32,160 nucleotides of DNA from Ruminococcus sp. (GTDB taxonomy: Bacteria > Bacillota > Clostridia > Oscillospirales > Ruminococcaceae). The notes beneath the pieces are model-generated. The model was not told the origin of the DNA, did no database searches, and saw only the letters and a list, made by a program, of their open reading frames with translations. Shown here one piece after another: positions 1 to 7,570 of the stretch; the first letter of the stretch is position 1; every line of letters begins with the position of its first letter. The position numbers were made by a program, and so were the translations under genes. The stretch lies in contig JAFXVT010000044.1 of assembly GCA_017534835.1 (NCBI GenBank), forward strand, positions 1 through 32,160, read 5' to 3'.

Positions 1-92
1 ACCCCTCAAAGACTATGAGGTTGATAGGTGCAAGGTGTAAGCGTGGTGACGCGTTCAGCCAGCGCATACTAATCGGTCGAGGGCTTTTCCTT
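1..92 (+). rRNA. rrl: 23S ribosomal RNA, 3' end (partial)
   Basis: The first ~92 bases match the conserved 3' end of bacterial 23S rRNA: a GATAGGTGCAAGGTGTAAGC stretch, then GTTCAGCC and the near-terminal ACTAATCGGTCGAGGGCTT. The gene starts outside the window. The exact mature 3' end is approximate. It is followed by 5S and a tRNA on the same strand, the usual end of an rRNA operon. Confidence 0.95.
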
Positions 93-150
93 TTGATTCA
101 TGTGTGAGAGCTCTCTCAGGAGCGTTATGAAGCTTGTTCAGTTTTTAAGA

Positions 151-266
151 GTCGGTGCATATTGCGGTGAGGTCACACCCGTTCCCATTCCGAACACGGC
201 AGTTAAGCTCACCCGCGTCGATGATACTCGGCTGGCGACGGCCCGGGAAAGTAGATCTGTGCCGGC
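151..266 (+). rRNA. rrf: 5S ribosomal RNA
   Basis: About 116 nt carrying the 5S signature CCCATTCCGAACACGG and a closing helix in which GTCGGTGC (151-158) pairs with GTGCCGGC (259-266), including G-U pairs. It lies 58 bases after the 23S end, as expected in an rRNA operon. A 9-bp hairpin (ACGGAAGTC / GACTTCCGT, about 279-300) follows. It lacks a real T tract and is more likely a processing or spacer hairpin than a terminator. Confidence 0.95.
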
Positions 267-311
267 ACTAAAGAACAAACGGAAGTCGATGACTTCCGTT
301 TAGTTGTATAA

Positions 312-388
312 GGGCCAATAGCTCAGTTGGTCAGAGCATCCGGCTCATAACCGGACGGTCCGGGGTTCGAGTCCCTGTTGGCCCACCA
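312..388 (+). tRNA. tRNA with CAU anticodon (elongator Met; Ile2 possible)
   Basis: A complete 77-nt cloverleaf. The acceptor stem pairs GGGCCAA with TTGGCCC, the D arm is GCTCAGTTGGTCAGAGC, the anticodon stem is TCCGG/CCGGA around loop CTCATAA (anticodon CAT), the T arm contains GGTTCGAGTCC, and CCA is encoded. Position 1-72 is a G-C pair, so it is not an initiator tRNA-fMet. A CAU anticodon can be elongator Met or lysidine-modified Ile2. The sequence resembles the clostridial rRNA-linked tRNA annotated as Met, but the identity elements cannot be settled by eye. Confidence 0.93.
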
Positions 389-410
389 CGCGCCCAACGG
401 CGCACACACT

Positions 411-443
411 TCGCGGTTCAGTTTTTCTGAGCCGCGATTTTTT
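411..443 (+). terminator. Intrinsic terminator of the rRNA-tRNA operon
   Basis: An 11-bp stem (TCGCGGTTCAG 411-421 with CTGAGCCGCGA 427-437, one G-T pair) with a five-T loop is followed directly by six Ts. It lies 22 bases after the tRNA CCA end. Confidence 0.9.
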
Positions 444-483
444 CGCTTTCCTTAGTTTTTCTTAACTGCTTCCTATGAGGAAC

Positions 484-514
484 AAAAAACGGACAACAGG
501 AATCCTGCTGTCCG
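484..514 (-). terminator. Intrinsic terminator of the comEA-like operon (possibly bidirectional)
   Basis: An 11-bp stem, CGGACAACAGG (490-500) with CCTGCTGTCCG (504-514). Its only imperfect pair is G-U when read on the minus strand. On that strand it is followed by six Ts (484-489), seven bases after the stop codon at 521. Seven Ts on the plus strand (516-522) could also let it stop readthrough from the rRNA side. Confidence 0.85.
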
Positions 515-520
515 GTTTTT

Positions 521-1291
521 TTATTCGTTGTTTTCGGCTTGCTCTTCTACAAATACGTATTCAGCTATCTCGCTTACTTCCTTCTGAGTCAGCTTATCAA
601 CGTATAGCAGCTCATAGATGCTCTTGTATTCTCCGAGCTGCTCACGCAGCGCAAGTATCGCTGAGGCTGCTTCTTCATCGACATTCGGGAGCAGCATAAG
701 CGTTTCAAGGTCGGCTGTGTTGAGGTCAATAGGTGCGACGTCCCCGAGCGTTACGGTATACGTCGGCTCCTCGGACTCAATATATTGCTCTGGTTCCGTT
801 ACGACATATTGCTCTGGTTCCGTTACGACCGGAACAGCTTCCGTTGTCGCCGGCTCATAGACCGGGTCGATGACATAGATATGGCTGCTTATGTCGTTGA
901 ATGTAGCCTCGCCTATACCTGAGACGTTCATTATCTCCTCGATATTTTTGAATCCGCCGCTGCTGATGCGGTATTTGACGATCTCCGCGGCAATGTGCTC
1001 GCCTATGCCCTTCAGCTGAGTAAGCTCCTCCGCTGTTGCAGCGTTTATATCAAGCAGCAGGAACGCCGGTTCTGTCGATCTTTCGAGGACTGCCGTTGTA
1101 CGTGGGGGAACTGTTTTGGTGGTCGAGACAGCGGCAGTTTCGATTTTTGCGCGTGAGATCTCACTCACTTCCCTTCCGGGCTCGTCGAAGAGGTCGCTTA
1201 TCTTATATGCCGCCGCGCCTAATAGCATTAAGCCCGAGAACAGTATCAGATTTGCATCTGAGATCAATTCCTTTGCGATAACTGCCACCAC
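521..1291 (-). CDS. ComEA-like membrane-anchored double helix-hairpin-helix protein
   Basis: 256 residues. One N-terminal membrane segment (about 13-29, ILFSGLMLLGAAAY) is followed by a low-complexity Ser/Thr/Pro linker. The first ComEA-type HhH domain (about 81-140) contains DINAATAEEL, LKGIGEHIAAEIV and VSGIGEATF. A second, more divergent one (about 188-250) contains IDLNTADLETLMLLPNVD. Known ComEA proteins bind incoming DNA at the cell surface during transformation, so a surface DNA-binding role is inferred. The linker between the domains carries a tandem TEPEQY repeat, visible as a 24-bp DNA duplication near 782-829. It is the second gene of a minus-strand operon, 46 bases after the metallo-beta-lactamase gene. 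The start is uncertain: GTG at 1291 abuts a GGAAAGG sequence, so an in-frame GTG or TTG a few codons later may be used. No comEC was seen here. Confidence 0.8.
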   Translation of the reverse strand: MVAVIAKELISDANLILFSGLMLLGAAAYKISDLFDEPGREVSEISRAKIETAAVSTTKTVPPRTTAVLERSTEPAFLLLDINAATAEELTQLKGIGEHIAAEIVKYRISSGGFKNIEEIMNVSGIGEATFNDISSHIYVIDPVYEPATTEAVPVVTEPEQYVVTEPEQYIESEEPTYTVTLGDVAPIDLNTADLETLMLLPNVDEEAASAILALREQLGEYKSIYELLYVDKLTQKEVSEIAEYVFVEEQAENNE

Positions 1292-1337
1292 CTTTCCGTT
1301 TTGTATTCAGCTTCCGAGTGCCAGCGGTGTCAGAAAT

Positions 1338-2933
1338 TCATATCTCCCATTCGTCGCACAGCCTGTTGATAGCTTCGGTAAGCTTGCGCATATCTGCGTT
1401 GGCTCTGCCGTCCGAGAGCTTGATAAGACGTGAAAGACGGTCTGAAGCGGAGATGAGGTCGCTGTATACGATGTTGACATTGCCCTGATGCTCCTTGCGC
1501 GGAATCGGCATAGGCTCGGCATCAACTGTTACGATACCGGCTGCGATGTCGAACTCCGCACCGCTGTAGGGAGCATAAACGTCTGCTCCGAGCTCTTCGC
1601 GCAGGTGCTCGGCAAAGCTTTCGGCTGAAGCAGCGTCACCGTGGTTGATGAAGAATTTCTTTACGCCGCCGATAGCCTTTGCCCATTCTGTGAGACCGTT
1701 CATATCTGCGTGTCCGCTTACGCCGGGGAGCTGCTTTATCTCGGCTGCGACTTTTACCGTTTCGCCGAAGAGCTTGACATTCTTTGCTCCCTCGACAAGC
1801 GCGCGTCCGAGTGTATTCGTAGCCTGATAGCCCACGAAAAGTATCGTATTCTCGGGCTTCCAGAGATTGTGCTTGAGGTGGTGCTTGATACGTCCTGCCT
1901 CGCACATTCCGCTTGCGGAGATGATGACCTTCGGACGGGTATCATTGTTGATAGCGCGTGAATCGTCGCTTGAGAGAGTGCGGATAAGTCCGTCGAATGT
2001 GATAGGGTTGATACCGCGGCGCACGAATGAGAGCGCCTCTTCGTCATAGCAGCTTTCACGGTTGTTGATATATATGTCAGTTGCTTCGTTTGCGAGCGGA
2101 CTGTCGACGTATACGGGGAAGTCGTCGTGACCGGAAATCAGGCTGTCGTGCTTTATCTGACGGATAAAATACAGCATTTCCTGAGTTCTGCCGACTGCGA
2201 AGGACGGAATGATAACGCTTCCTCCGCGGTCGAATGTGGTCTGGAGCACCTTTGCAAGCGCTGTCACGTAGTCTGTCGGACGGTTGTGGATACGGTTTCC
2301 GTATGTGGACTCCATAACGACATAGTCGGCGGAGGTGATATACTTCGGATCGCGTATGAGCGGCTGGCGGACGTTGCCGATGTCGCCGGAGAAGACGACA
2401 GTGCGCGTTTCACCGTCCTCGGTGAGGGTGAGGACAATACTCGACGAGCCGAGCAGATGACCGGCATCGCGGAAGAATACGCTGATACCCTCGGATATTT
2501 CAACGGTAGTTTCATATTCATGCGGCACGAACAGTTCGATCGCACCGATAGCATCGTCCATCGTGTACAGCGGCTCATAGTCATCCTCGCCGCGGCGCTT
2601 TGCCTTTCTGCTGCGCCATTCAGCTTCAAATTCCTGAATGTGTGCGCTGTCGCGGAGCATAACGCTGCACAGATTTGCAGTTGCTGTGGTGGAGTGTATC
2701 TCTCCGCTGAATCCGCCGGCGAAGAGGAGCGGCAGAAGTCCCGAGTGGTCGATATGTGCGTGTGTGAGAAGTACGAAGTCGATGTCGCCGGGAGCAACAG
2801 GTATCTGGACGTTCTTGAAGATGTCCTCGCCCTGTTCCATACCGAAATCAACGAGGAATTTCTTTCCGCAGGCTTCGAGATACGTGCAGCTTCCGGTGAC
2901 CTCATGGGTCGCACCTATAAACATCATTTTCAT
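1338..2933 (-). CDS. MBL-fold beta-CASP RNase-like metallohydrolase
   Basis: 531 residues. The N-terminal metallo-beta-lactamase core has the zinc motif H58-x-H60-x-D62-H63 (THAHIDHSG), then GHLLGSSS and SGDIGN. A beta-CASP region (VVMESTYGNR, then PSFAVGRTQEML and ISASGMCEAGRI) and an RMMBL-like C-terminal region (SGHADMNGL, INHGDAASA) follow. This layout is typical of prokaryotic CPSF73/Ysh1-like nucleases (COG1236 type), which cut RNA with two zinc ions in the cytoplasm. About 70 C-terminal residues beyond the RMMBL motif are not recognised. The ATG at 2933 has AGGAGG eight bases upstream and a good promoter at 2965-2993. RNA substrates cannot be predicted. A generic MBL hydrolase is less likely, given the complete beta-CASP signature. 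Confidence 0.88.
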   Translation of the reverse strand: MKMMFIGATHEVTGSCTYLEACGKKFLVDFGMEQGEDIFKNVQIPVAPGDIDFVLLTHAHIDHSGLLPLLFAGGFSGEIHSTTATANLCSVMLRDSAHIQEFEAEWRSRKAKRRGEDDYEPLYTMDDAIGAIELFVPHEYETTVEISEGISVFFRDAGHLLGSSSIVLTLTEDGETRTVVFSGDIGNVRQPLIRDPKYITSADYVVMESTYGNRIHNRPTDYVTALAKVLQTTFDRGGSVIIPSFAVGRTQEMLYFIRQIKHDSLISGHDDFPVYVDSPLANEATDIYINNRESCYDEEALSFVRRGINPITFDGLIRTLSSDDSRAINNDTRPKVIISASGMCEAGRIKHHLKHNLWKPENTILFVGYQATNTLGRALVEGAKNVKLFGETVKVAAEIKQLPGVSGHADMNGLTEWAKAIGGVKKFFINHGDAASAESFAEHLREELGADVYAPYSGAEFDIAAGIVTVDAEPMPIPRKEHQGNVNIVYSDLISASDRLSRLIKLSDGRANADMRKLTEAINRLCDEWEI

Positions 2934-2964
2934 AGATAATGCCTCCTGAAATTCTATTTAGCTA

Positions 2965-2993
2965 ATTATAACATATTGCGGGCAAAAAGTCTA
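2965..2993 (-). promoter_or_regulatory. Sigma-A promoter for the MBL-comEA operon
   Basis: Read on the minus strand: TAGACT (-35), a 17-base spacer and TATAAT (-10) with an extended TG one base upstream. It ends about 30 bases before the ATG at 2933. Confidence 0.7.
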
Positions 2994-3018
2994 TAGCATT
3001 TTGTGAATTTCTTTTGGC

Positions 3019-3440
3019 GGCGTGTCGCCGCTGCCTGTTTTCGCGGCATACGAAATAGAAGGCGTAGTCTGTTGCCGCGTCTTTTAGTGTTTCGGAAACG
3101 GTGAAATACTGAAAATGGCGTGTCGCCGCCTCCTGTTTTCGCGGCATACGAAATAGAAGGCGTAGTCTGCTGCCGCGTCTTTTAGTGTCTCGGAAACGGT
3201 GAAATACTGAAAACGGCGTGTCGCCGCTGCCTGTTTTCGCGGCAGAGTGAAATTGAAAGTGTGGTCTGTCGCCGCGTCTTTTAGTGTCTCGGAAACGGTG
3301 AAATACTGAAAATGGCGTGTCGCTGCTGCCTGTTTTCGTGGCATACGAAATAGAAGGCGTAGTCTGTTGCCGCGTCTTTTAGTGTCTCGGAAACGGAGAA
3401 ATACTGAAAATGGCGTGTCGCCGCCTCCTGTTTTCGCGCC
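3019..3440. repeat. 98-bp tandem repeat, four full copies plus a partial fifth
   Basis: Units start at 3019, 3117, 3215, 3314 and 3412 (98, 98, 99 and 98 bases apart). The last is cut at about 3440. Each starts with the small hairpin GGCG-TGT-CGCC (slightly altered in copy 4), followed by a TTTTCGCGGC-like stretch, CCGCGTCTTTTAGTGT and TTTCGGAAACGG. Copies differ at scattered positions. Because 98 is not a multiple of three, the frame changes at each copy, so the short peptides translatable from it are not credible genes. There are no unique spacers, so this is not a CRISPR array. The rest of the gap, 2994-3018 and 3441-3534, holds no gene; a GGCGGAA/TTCCGCC hairpin lies at 3511-3532. Confidence 0.95.
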
Positions 3441-3534
3441 TTAAATGTACAGCGAGGAAGCTTACCGCCGCGACTATCGGTTTTGCTGAAACGGTATCGT
3501 GTTCTTTCAGGGCGGAAGTTTTTTGTTCCGCCGC

Positions 3535-3563
3535 TTGCTATTTTTCAGAGATTATGCTATAAT
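3535..3563 (+). promoter_or_regulatory. Sigma-A promoter for the GNAT-DUF4317 operon
   Basis: TTGCTA (3535-3540), a 17-base spacer and TATAAT (3558-3563), with an extended TGC just before the -10. It leaves a leader of about 95 bases before the ATG at 3667. The leader is GC-rich and I recognise no riboswitch in it. Confidence 0.75.
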
Positions 3564-3666
3564 TTAATGTGAATCTGCTCTCGGGCAGGCACCGACCGAC
3601 AAGCGATGCGGACAGTCTGGCGGGCGTGTATCCGCCTTAAAACAGCCGCCGCGGAAAGGAGAGGGA

Positions 3667-4143
3667 ATGGACGGACTTACGATAAGACCGCTTCGGGACG
3701 ATGAATACTCCGAGCTCGACAGCTTTCTCTATGAAGCCATCTTTATCCCCGAGGGCATCGAGCCTCCGCCGAGGGAGATAATCCTTCAGCCGGAATTGCA
3801 GGTGTATGTTGCGGATTTCGGCAGCAGACACGGCGACATCGCCGTTGCCGCTGAAGCGGGCGGAAGGATAGTCGGTGCGGCGTGGAGCCGTATTATGAAC
3901 GATTACGGTCACATCGACGATGAAACGCCCTCGCTCGCGATCTCGCTCTTCCGCAGCTTCCGGGGACGCGGTATCGGAACGGCGCTGATGAAGGCTCTGC
4001 TCGCAGAGCTGAAAGATGCAGGCTTCCGGCAGGTATCGCTTTCGGTGCAGAAGGCGAACCGCGCAGTCGGGCTCTACCGCAAGACCGGCTTCGTCACAGT
4101 AGACGAGAACGATGAAGAGTACATAATGCTGTGTACTCTATGA
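3667..4143 (+). CDS. GNAT family N-acetyltransferase
   Basis: 158 residues, a single GNAT domain over nearly the full length. It begins with the usual LTIRPLRDDEY strand and helix. The acetyl-CoA pyrophosphate loop is in FRSFRGRGIGTALM (about 95-108, R/Q-x-x-G-x-G/A type). A later SLSVQKANRAVGLYRKTGF stretch (about 125-143) is the conserved motif B region that closes such folds. These cytosolic enzymes move an acetyl group from acetyl-CoA to an amine on a small molecule or protein; the substrate cannot be read from sequence. The start has GGAGAGGG directly upstream. It is the first gene of a two-gene unit with the DUF4317 gene, 34 bases apart. Confidence 0.9.
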   Translation: MDGLTIRPLRDDEYSELDSFLYEAIFIPEGIEPPPREIILQPELQVYVADFGSRHGDIAVAAEAGGRIVGAAWSRIMNDYGHIDDETPSLAISLFRSFRGRGIGTALMKALLAELKDAGFRQVSLSVQKANRAVGLYRKTGFVTVDENDEEYIMLCTL

Positions 4144-4177
4144 ACAGAATGATAAATCAGAAGAAAGGAACATAAAA

Positions 4178-5308
4178 ATGAACAAGAAAGAAACAGCTGA
4201 GATCAAAAAGAATTTTTCCGACAAGAGCGGATTTTTCATTATGGAGCGTATCCTCACAGGCTTCGTGGACGCGGAGAAGAATGTCCGCTATTCCAAGACC
4301 AACGCCTGCGTTACCATGTCCGTTGAGGAGCACGATGTCTACGACGAGACGCTCAAGAAGGTGCTCAACACAAACGTCGGCAAGAACTTCTGCGAGTACG
4401 AGTTCCCGAATGAGGCATACGAGGAGGGCAAGCCGCAGGAGATACTCTATTCGCTGCTCCGCTCCGAGATGAAGGACGAGGTCATCTGCGAGAACTTTAT
4501 GAACCATATCGCGAACAATATCACATATACGGGTCCTTTCGCCGTCATCACAGCGTACTGCGTGTACACTATCCGCAAGAAGGACAAGAACGACGAATTC
4601 GCTGAGGGCGATGACGAGGTATACCGCTATCTGCTCACGGCTATCTGCCCTGTCAATACGAGCAGCGACGGCTTCATTTTCGACAGCTTCAACAACGAGA
4701 TAACAAAGAAGCTCAACACCGAGCTCATCATCAGCAAGGCTCCGTCAGACGGCTTCCTCTATCCCGTTTTCAGCAACAGGAGCAGCGATATAAACCACGT
4801 TATGTATTACGCAAAGTCCGCTTCAAAGCCGAATACATCTATCATTGAGGACGTTCTCGGGTGCAGCTTCGTTATGTCTGCGGACAACGAGAAGACAAGC
4901 TTTCAGAGCATTCTCAAGACCGTTGTCGGCGATGACCTCGATTATATGGTGATCAAGACCGTGAACGAGAAGCTTCAGGAGGTCGCGGAGGAGAGCAAGG
5001 ACGAGACCGACAGAGTCGTTATCGACAACACGAAGCTCAAGGGTATCCTCACTGACATCGGCGTTCCGCAGGAGCGCGTGGAAATGACTGACCCTGTATT
5101 TGAGCGCGTCTGCGGAAATACACCGCTCACAGTCTCAAACCTCATCGACAAGAAGACTGTTCTGACCTCGCCGGGCATCACCGTCAACATCAAGCCCGAT
5201 GCTGCGGATAAGGTCCGCACGAGCGTTGTTGACGGCAGAAGATGTCTGCTGATAGATATTGACGACCCGACGATAGAGATAAACGGTCTGCCTGTCACCC
5301 TCAGCTGA
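4178..5308 (+). CDS. DUF4317 family protein, function unknown
   Basis: 376 residues. The MNKKETAEIKKNF opening, the acidic middle and the C-terminal region ending in TIEINGLPVTL match my memory of DUF4317, a family of clostridial cytosolic proteins without known function. There is no signal peptide, membrane segment or catalytic motif I recognise. The start at 4178 is preceded by AGAAAGGA with good spacing. It sits 34 bases after the GNAT gene, probably in the same transcript. The C-terminal part has regular beta-strand-like stretches (KTVLTSPGITVNIKPD). The family name is recognition without a search, so it carries moderate confidence. Confidence 0.75.
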   Translation: MNKKETAEIKKNFSDKSGFFIMERILTGFVDAEKNVRYSKTNACVTMSVEEHDVYDETLKKVLNTNVGKNFCEYEFPNEAYEEGKPQEILYSLLRSEMKDEVICENFMNHIANNITYTGPFAVITAYCVYTIRKKDKNDEFAEGDDEVYRYLLTAICPVNTSSDGFIFDSFNNEITKKLNTELIISKAPSDGFLYPVFSNRSSDINHVMYYAKSASKPNTSIIEDVLGCSFVMSADNEKTSFQSILKTVVGDDLDYMVIKTVNEKLQEVAEESKDETDRVVIDNTKLKGILTDIGVPQERVEMTDPVFERVCGNTPLTVSNLIDKKTVLTSPGITVNIKPDAADKVRTSVVDGRRCLLIDIDDPTIEINGLPVTLS

Positions 5309-5386
5309 GGCTCGCGTCATATACCGTGCCGCGGCAGCGAATGCACTGAGCTCCGCGTAATTCAGGGCGTTCCGGCGAAATTATCA

Positions 5387-5415
5387 TTGACATAGTATCC
5401 ACTCTATATTATAAT
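5387..5415 (+). promoter_or_regulatory. Consensus sigma-A promoter for the GH26-ispDF operon
   Basis: A perfect TTGACA (5387-5392), exactly 17 bases and a perfect TATAAT (5410-5415). The leader to the ATG at 5446 is only about 23-25 bases and contains ACGGAGGAG, so expression should be strong with little room for leader regulation. Confidence 0.9.
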
Positions 5416-5445
5416 ATATCTATATTATGCAACGGAGGAGCGAAA

Positions 5446-6888
5446 ATGGAGAAGCTTTACAAGATACATATGGGCAGGGCGAAATGCGCTGTCGATCTCG
5501 GAGACGGAAGCGAGCGCGGCGAATACGTCGGTCAGGACTATATCCTCAGCCGTCTCGGACGTCCGCACCGCAGCATAAGCCTGATGTATTGCTATTATCC
5601 CTTCGATGAACAGTGGCCCTCACGCATATCAGAGGCGATGAAGGACGCAGATGTGTCATTTCAGTGGGATTACCCCTATGATGATTACTTCCCCTACGGC
5701 GGCGGTATCGGCGGAAGCCGCGATAACGAGCCGTTTCAGCAGATGAGAGACGTCCGCCGTCACGGTCAGGACGTAACACTCACTATCACGATGGACCCTC
5801 ACGTGACAGATGAGCAGCTCGCGGCGATAGGCGATGACCTGCGCAGCTTCGGAAGGCTGTTCCTTCGCATAAATCACGAGGCTACCGGAAACTGGTTCTC
5901 GTTCACGAAGCGTGCGACATATCAGGAGATAGCCGATTTCTACTGCCGCGCATCACGTATCATCAAGGAGCACGCTCCGAATGTTCAGACTGTACTCTGT
6001 ATCGGCGGCATCGAGGACATAAACTCCGAAGAGATAGTTATGGAGAAGGAGTTCGCACAGGCTGTCCGCGAGACGGATATATGGTCCGTTGACAAGTATA
6101 TGGCGCTGCACTGGGGCTGGCCCTACGATGTGGCTGAGCCGGGCGGAAATTCACACGCAAGAAGTGCCGTGCGCGACATCTATGCTCTCACGAAGGCGAG
6201 CTATGAGCGCTATAAGCACATCTGCGGCGGCATAGAAAAACCGATGGTGATGTCCGAGTTCAACGCTGACGGCGATGTTACAGGCGCGTATGAGCAGGCG
6301 GAAATGGTGAAGCTGTTCTGTGATATTCTCCGTGAGGAGCAGGCAGACTGGTTCTCCGGCTTCACGTTCTATCAGTTCCGCGACAGGGGAAGGCTCGGGC
6401 TCGAGATAGAAGACCCGAACGCTCCCGAGGTCGGCATCGAGCAGCCGGTGATGAAGACGTACAGGGAGCTGATAAGCGATGAATGGTTCCTGCCGGAAAT
6501 GACGGAGCAGGGCGGGCTCTCACTTCCTGTGACGCTGCGCTGGGGCAGCTCTGAGGACGCTGAGGGTATCGCGGTACCGCTTCATTTCGACGGCGACCCG
6601 CACTTCTGCGAGCTTGTTTTCGATGACGATTCAAACCTGATGATAGAGATAAACGGACGCTGGTTCTACAAGTCTCCTAAGGCAAGAACTATCGACCTTA
6701 TGCCTGCATTCTATGAGGACAGGCTGAGCGGTCCGGCTGATATGACACTGAAGATATTCGCTCCCCCTGCAACAGGTGAGAATGACCTTTCGGCAGAGGA
6801 CGGCGTTTTCAACTACTACTACACAATTGCAAAGCTCCCGGAGATACGTATTCTCACTTCTCCCGTCGAGCCGAGCAGAGACAGATAA
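5446..6888 (+). CDS. GH26-like glycoside hydrolase, apparently cytosolic
   Basis: 480 residues. The TIM-barrel-like N-terminal 340 residues contain RINHEATGNWFSF with E145, matching the GH26 acid/base motif (R-x-x-HE-x-x-G-x-WF), and VMSEFNADG with E271 as the likely nucleophile. GH26 retaining enzymes include beta-mannanases, lichenases and xylanases; the specificity here is not predictable. Residues from about 350 to the end look like a separate beta-rich domain (EINGRWFYKS, GPADMTLKIF). There is no signal peptide, dockerin or wall anchor, unusual for a polysaccharidase, so it may act on imported oligosaccharides or an internal glycan. The start is well supported: GGAGG eight to nine bases upstream and a consensus promoter. 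It heads an operon with the gene at 6898, ispD and ispF. GH39- or GH5-like enzymes are alternatives. Confidence 0.72.
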   Translation: MEKLYKIHMGRAKCAVDLGDGSERGEYVGQDYILSRLGRPHRSISLMYCYYPFDEQWPSRISEAMKDADVSFQWDYPYDDYFPYGGGIGGSRDNEPFQQMRDVRRHGQDVTLTITMDPHVTDEQLAAIGDDLRSFGRLFLRINHEATGNWFSFTKRATYQEIADFYCRASRIIKEHAPNVQTVLCIGGIEDINSEEIVMEKEFAQAVRETDIWSVDKYMALHWGWPYDVAEPGGNSHARSAVRDIYALTKASYERYKHICGGIEKPMVMSEFNADGDVTGAYEQAEMVKLFCDILREEQADWFSGFTFYQFRDRGRLGLEIEDPNAPEVGIEQPVMKTYRELISDEWFLPEMTEQGGLSLPVTLRWGSSEDAEGIAVPLHFDGDPHFCELVFDDDSNLMIEINGRWFYKSPKARTIDLMPAFYEDRLSGPADMTLKIFAPPATGENDLSAEDGVFNYYYTIAKLPEIRILTSPVEPSRDR

Positions 6889-6897
6889 GAAAGGCGA

Positions 6898-7554
6898 ATG
6901 GGGAAAATGGAAAGAAAGCTCAATACGAAAAGAGTCATCATCGCAGCAGGCATCGCTGCTTTAGTCCTGCTTGTCGGCGCTTGCATAGCGGTATTCGCTC
7001 TGCGCGGCGGAAAGAAGACAGCAGAGCAGCCGCTTCTCTGCGAGGAGCCGGCATTCCCGGAGACGCTCAAGGCTGCCGGCGGAGAGTATACACGCAAGCT
7101 CTCGACCTACTGGTGGGTGAAGGACGTCAAGAACGGCAAGGTGATAATCGAGGACGTGAACCGCTTCAAGGGCGGCAAGGACCCCGAAGACGATCTCGGT
7201 GTCGTTGACCTTCAGGGAAGAGTTATGATAACCTGTGACAACCGCGATGTTCATTTCACCAAGAACGGCTACATCAGCACTTTGCACGTAGACAAGTCAA
7301 AGAACAAGAGCACCTATAACTTCTACAATATGGGCGGAAACTGCCTCGCAACGATGGAGACAGTGACTCCCGAGGCAAAGGAGAAGTATGAGGGCGAGGG
7401 CGAGCTGAAGCCGCAGGAATCCGCTAAAATTTCTGATAATATCGACGCTGCAGTGACTTATTACGGCAAGTATGCGGTCGTAAGTCAGTACGAAAAGCAG
7501 GACAAGGTGAAGAAGCTCAACACCTGTATTTACGAGTTCAAGTCAGCAACATAA
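6898..7554 (+). CDS. Membrane-anchored protein of unknown function
   Basis: 218 residues. A short basic N-terminus is followed by one hydrophobic segment (about 13-36, VIIAAGIAALVLLVGACIAVF), so it is likely a signal anchor with the rest outside. The embedded Cys does not form a clean lipobox. The extracellular part is rich in Lys, Asp and beta-type stretches such as DLGVVDLQGRVMI and YNFYNMGGNCLA, which vaguely resemble WG-type beta repeats; I do not assign a family. It starts 9 bases after the glycosidase stop and ends 16 bases before ispD, so it is in the operon. ATG at 6907 is an alternative start, since the ribosome site before 6898 is weak. Confidence 0.7.
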   Translation: MGKMERKLNTKRVIIAAGIAALVLLVGACIAVFALRGGKKTAEQPLLCEEPAFPETLKAAGGEYTRKLSTYWWVKDVKNGKVIIEDVNRFKGGKDPEDDLGVVDLQGRVMITCDNRDVHFTKNGYISTLHVDKSKNKSTYNFYNMGGNCLATMETVTPEAKEKYEGEGELKPQESAKISDNIDAAVTYYGKYAVVSQYEKQDKVKKLNTCIYEFKSAT

Positions 7555-7570
7555 AACGGAGGAAACGGAA

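Noticed and set aside
279-302. Terminator between 5S rRNA and tRNA
   Set aside because: Hairpin is good but followed by only three Ts and AG; the tRNA 10 bases on is better explained as cotranscribed.
2962-3344. Minus-strand open frames repeating an MPRKQ...ATRHFQYFTVSETLKD peptide
   Set aside because: They arise from the 98-bp tandem repeat; the period is not a multiple of three, there is no ribosome site, and the frame is lost between copies.
3019-3440. CRISPR array
   Set aside because: Units are contiguous near-identical 98-mers without unique spacers, and no cas genes are nearby.
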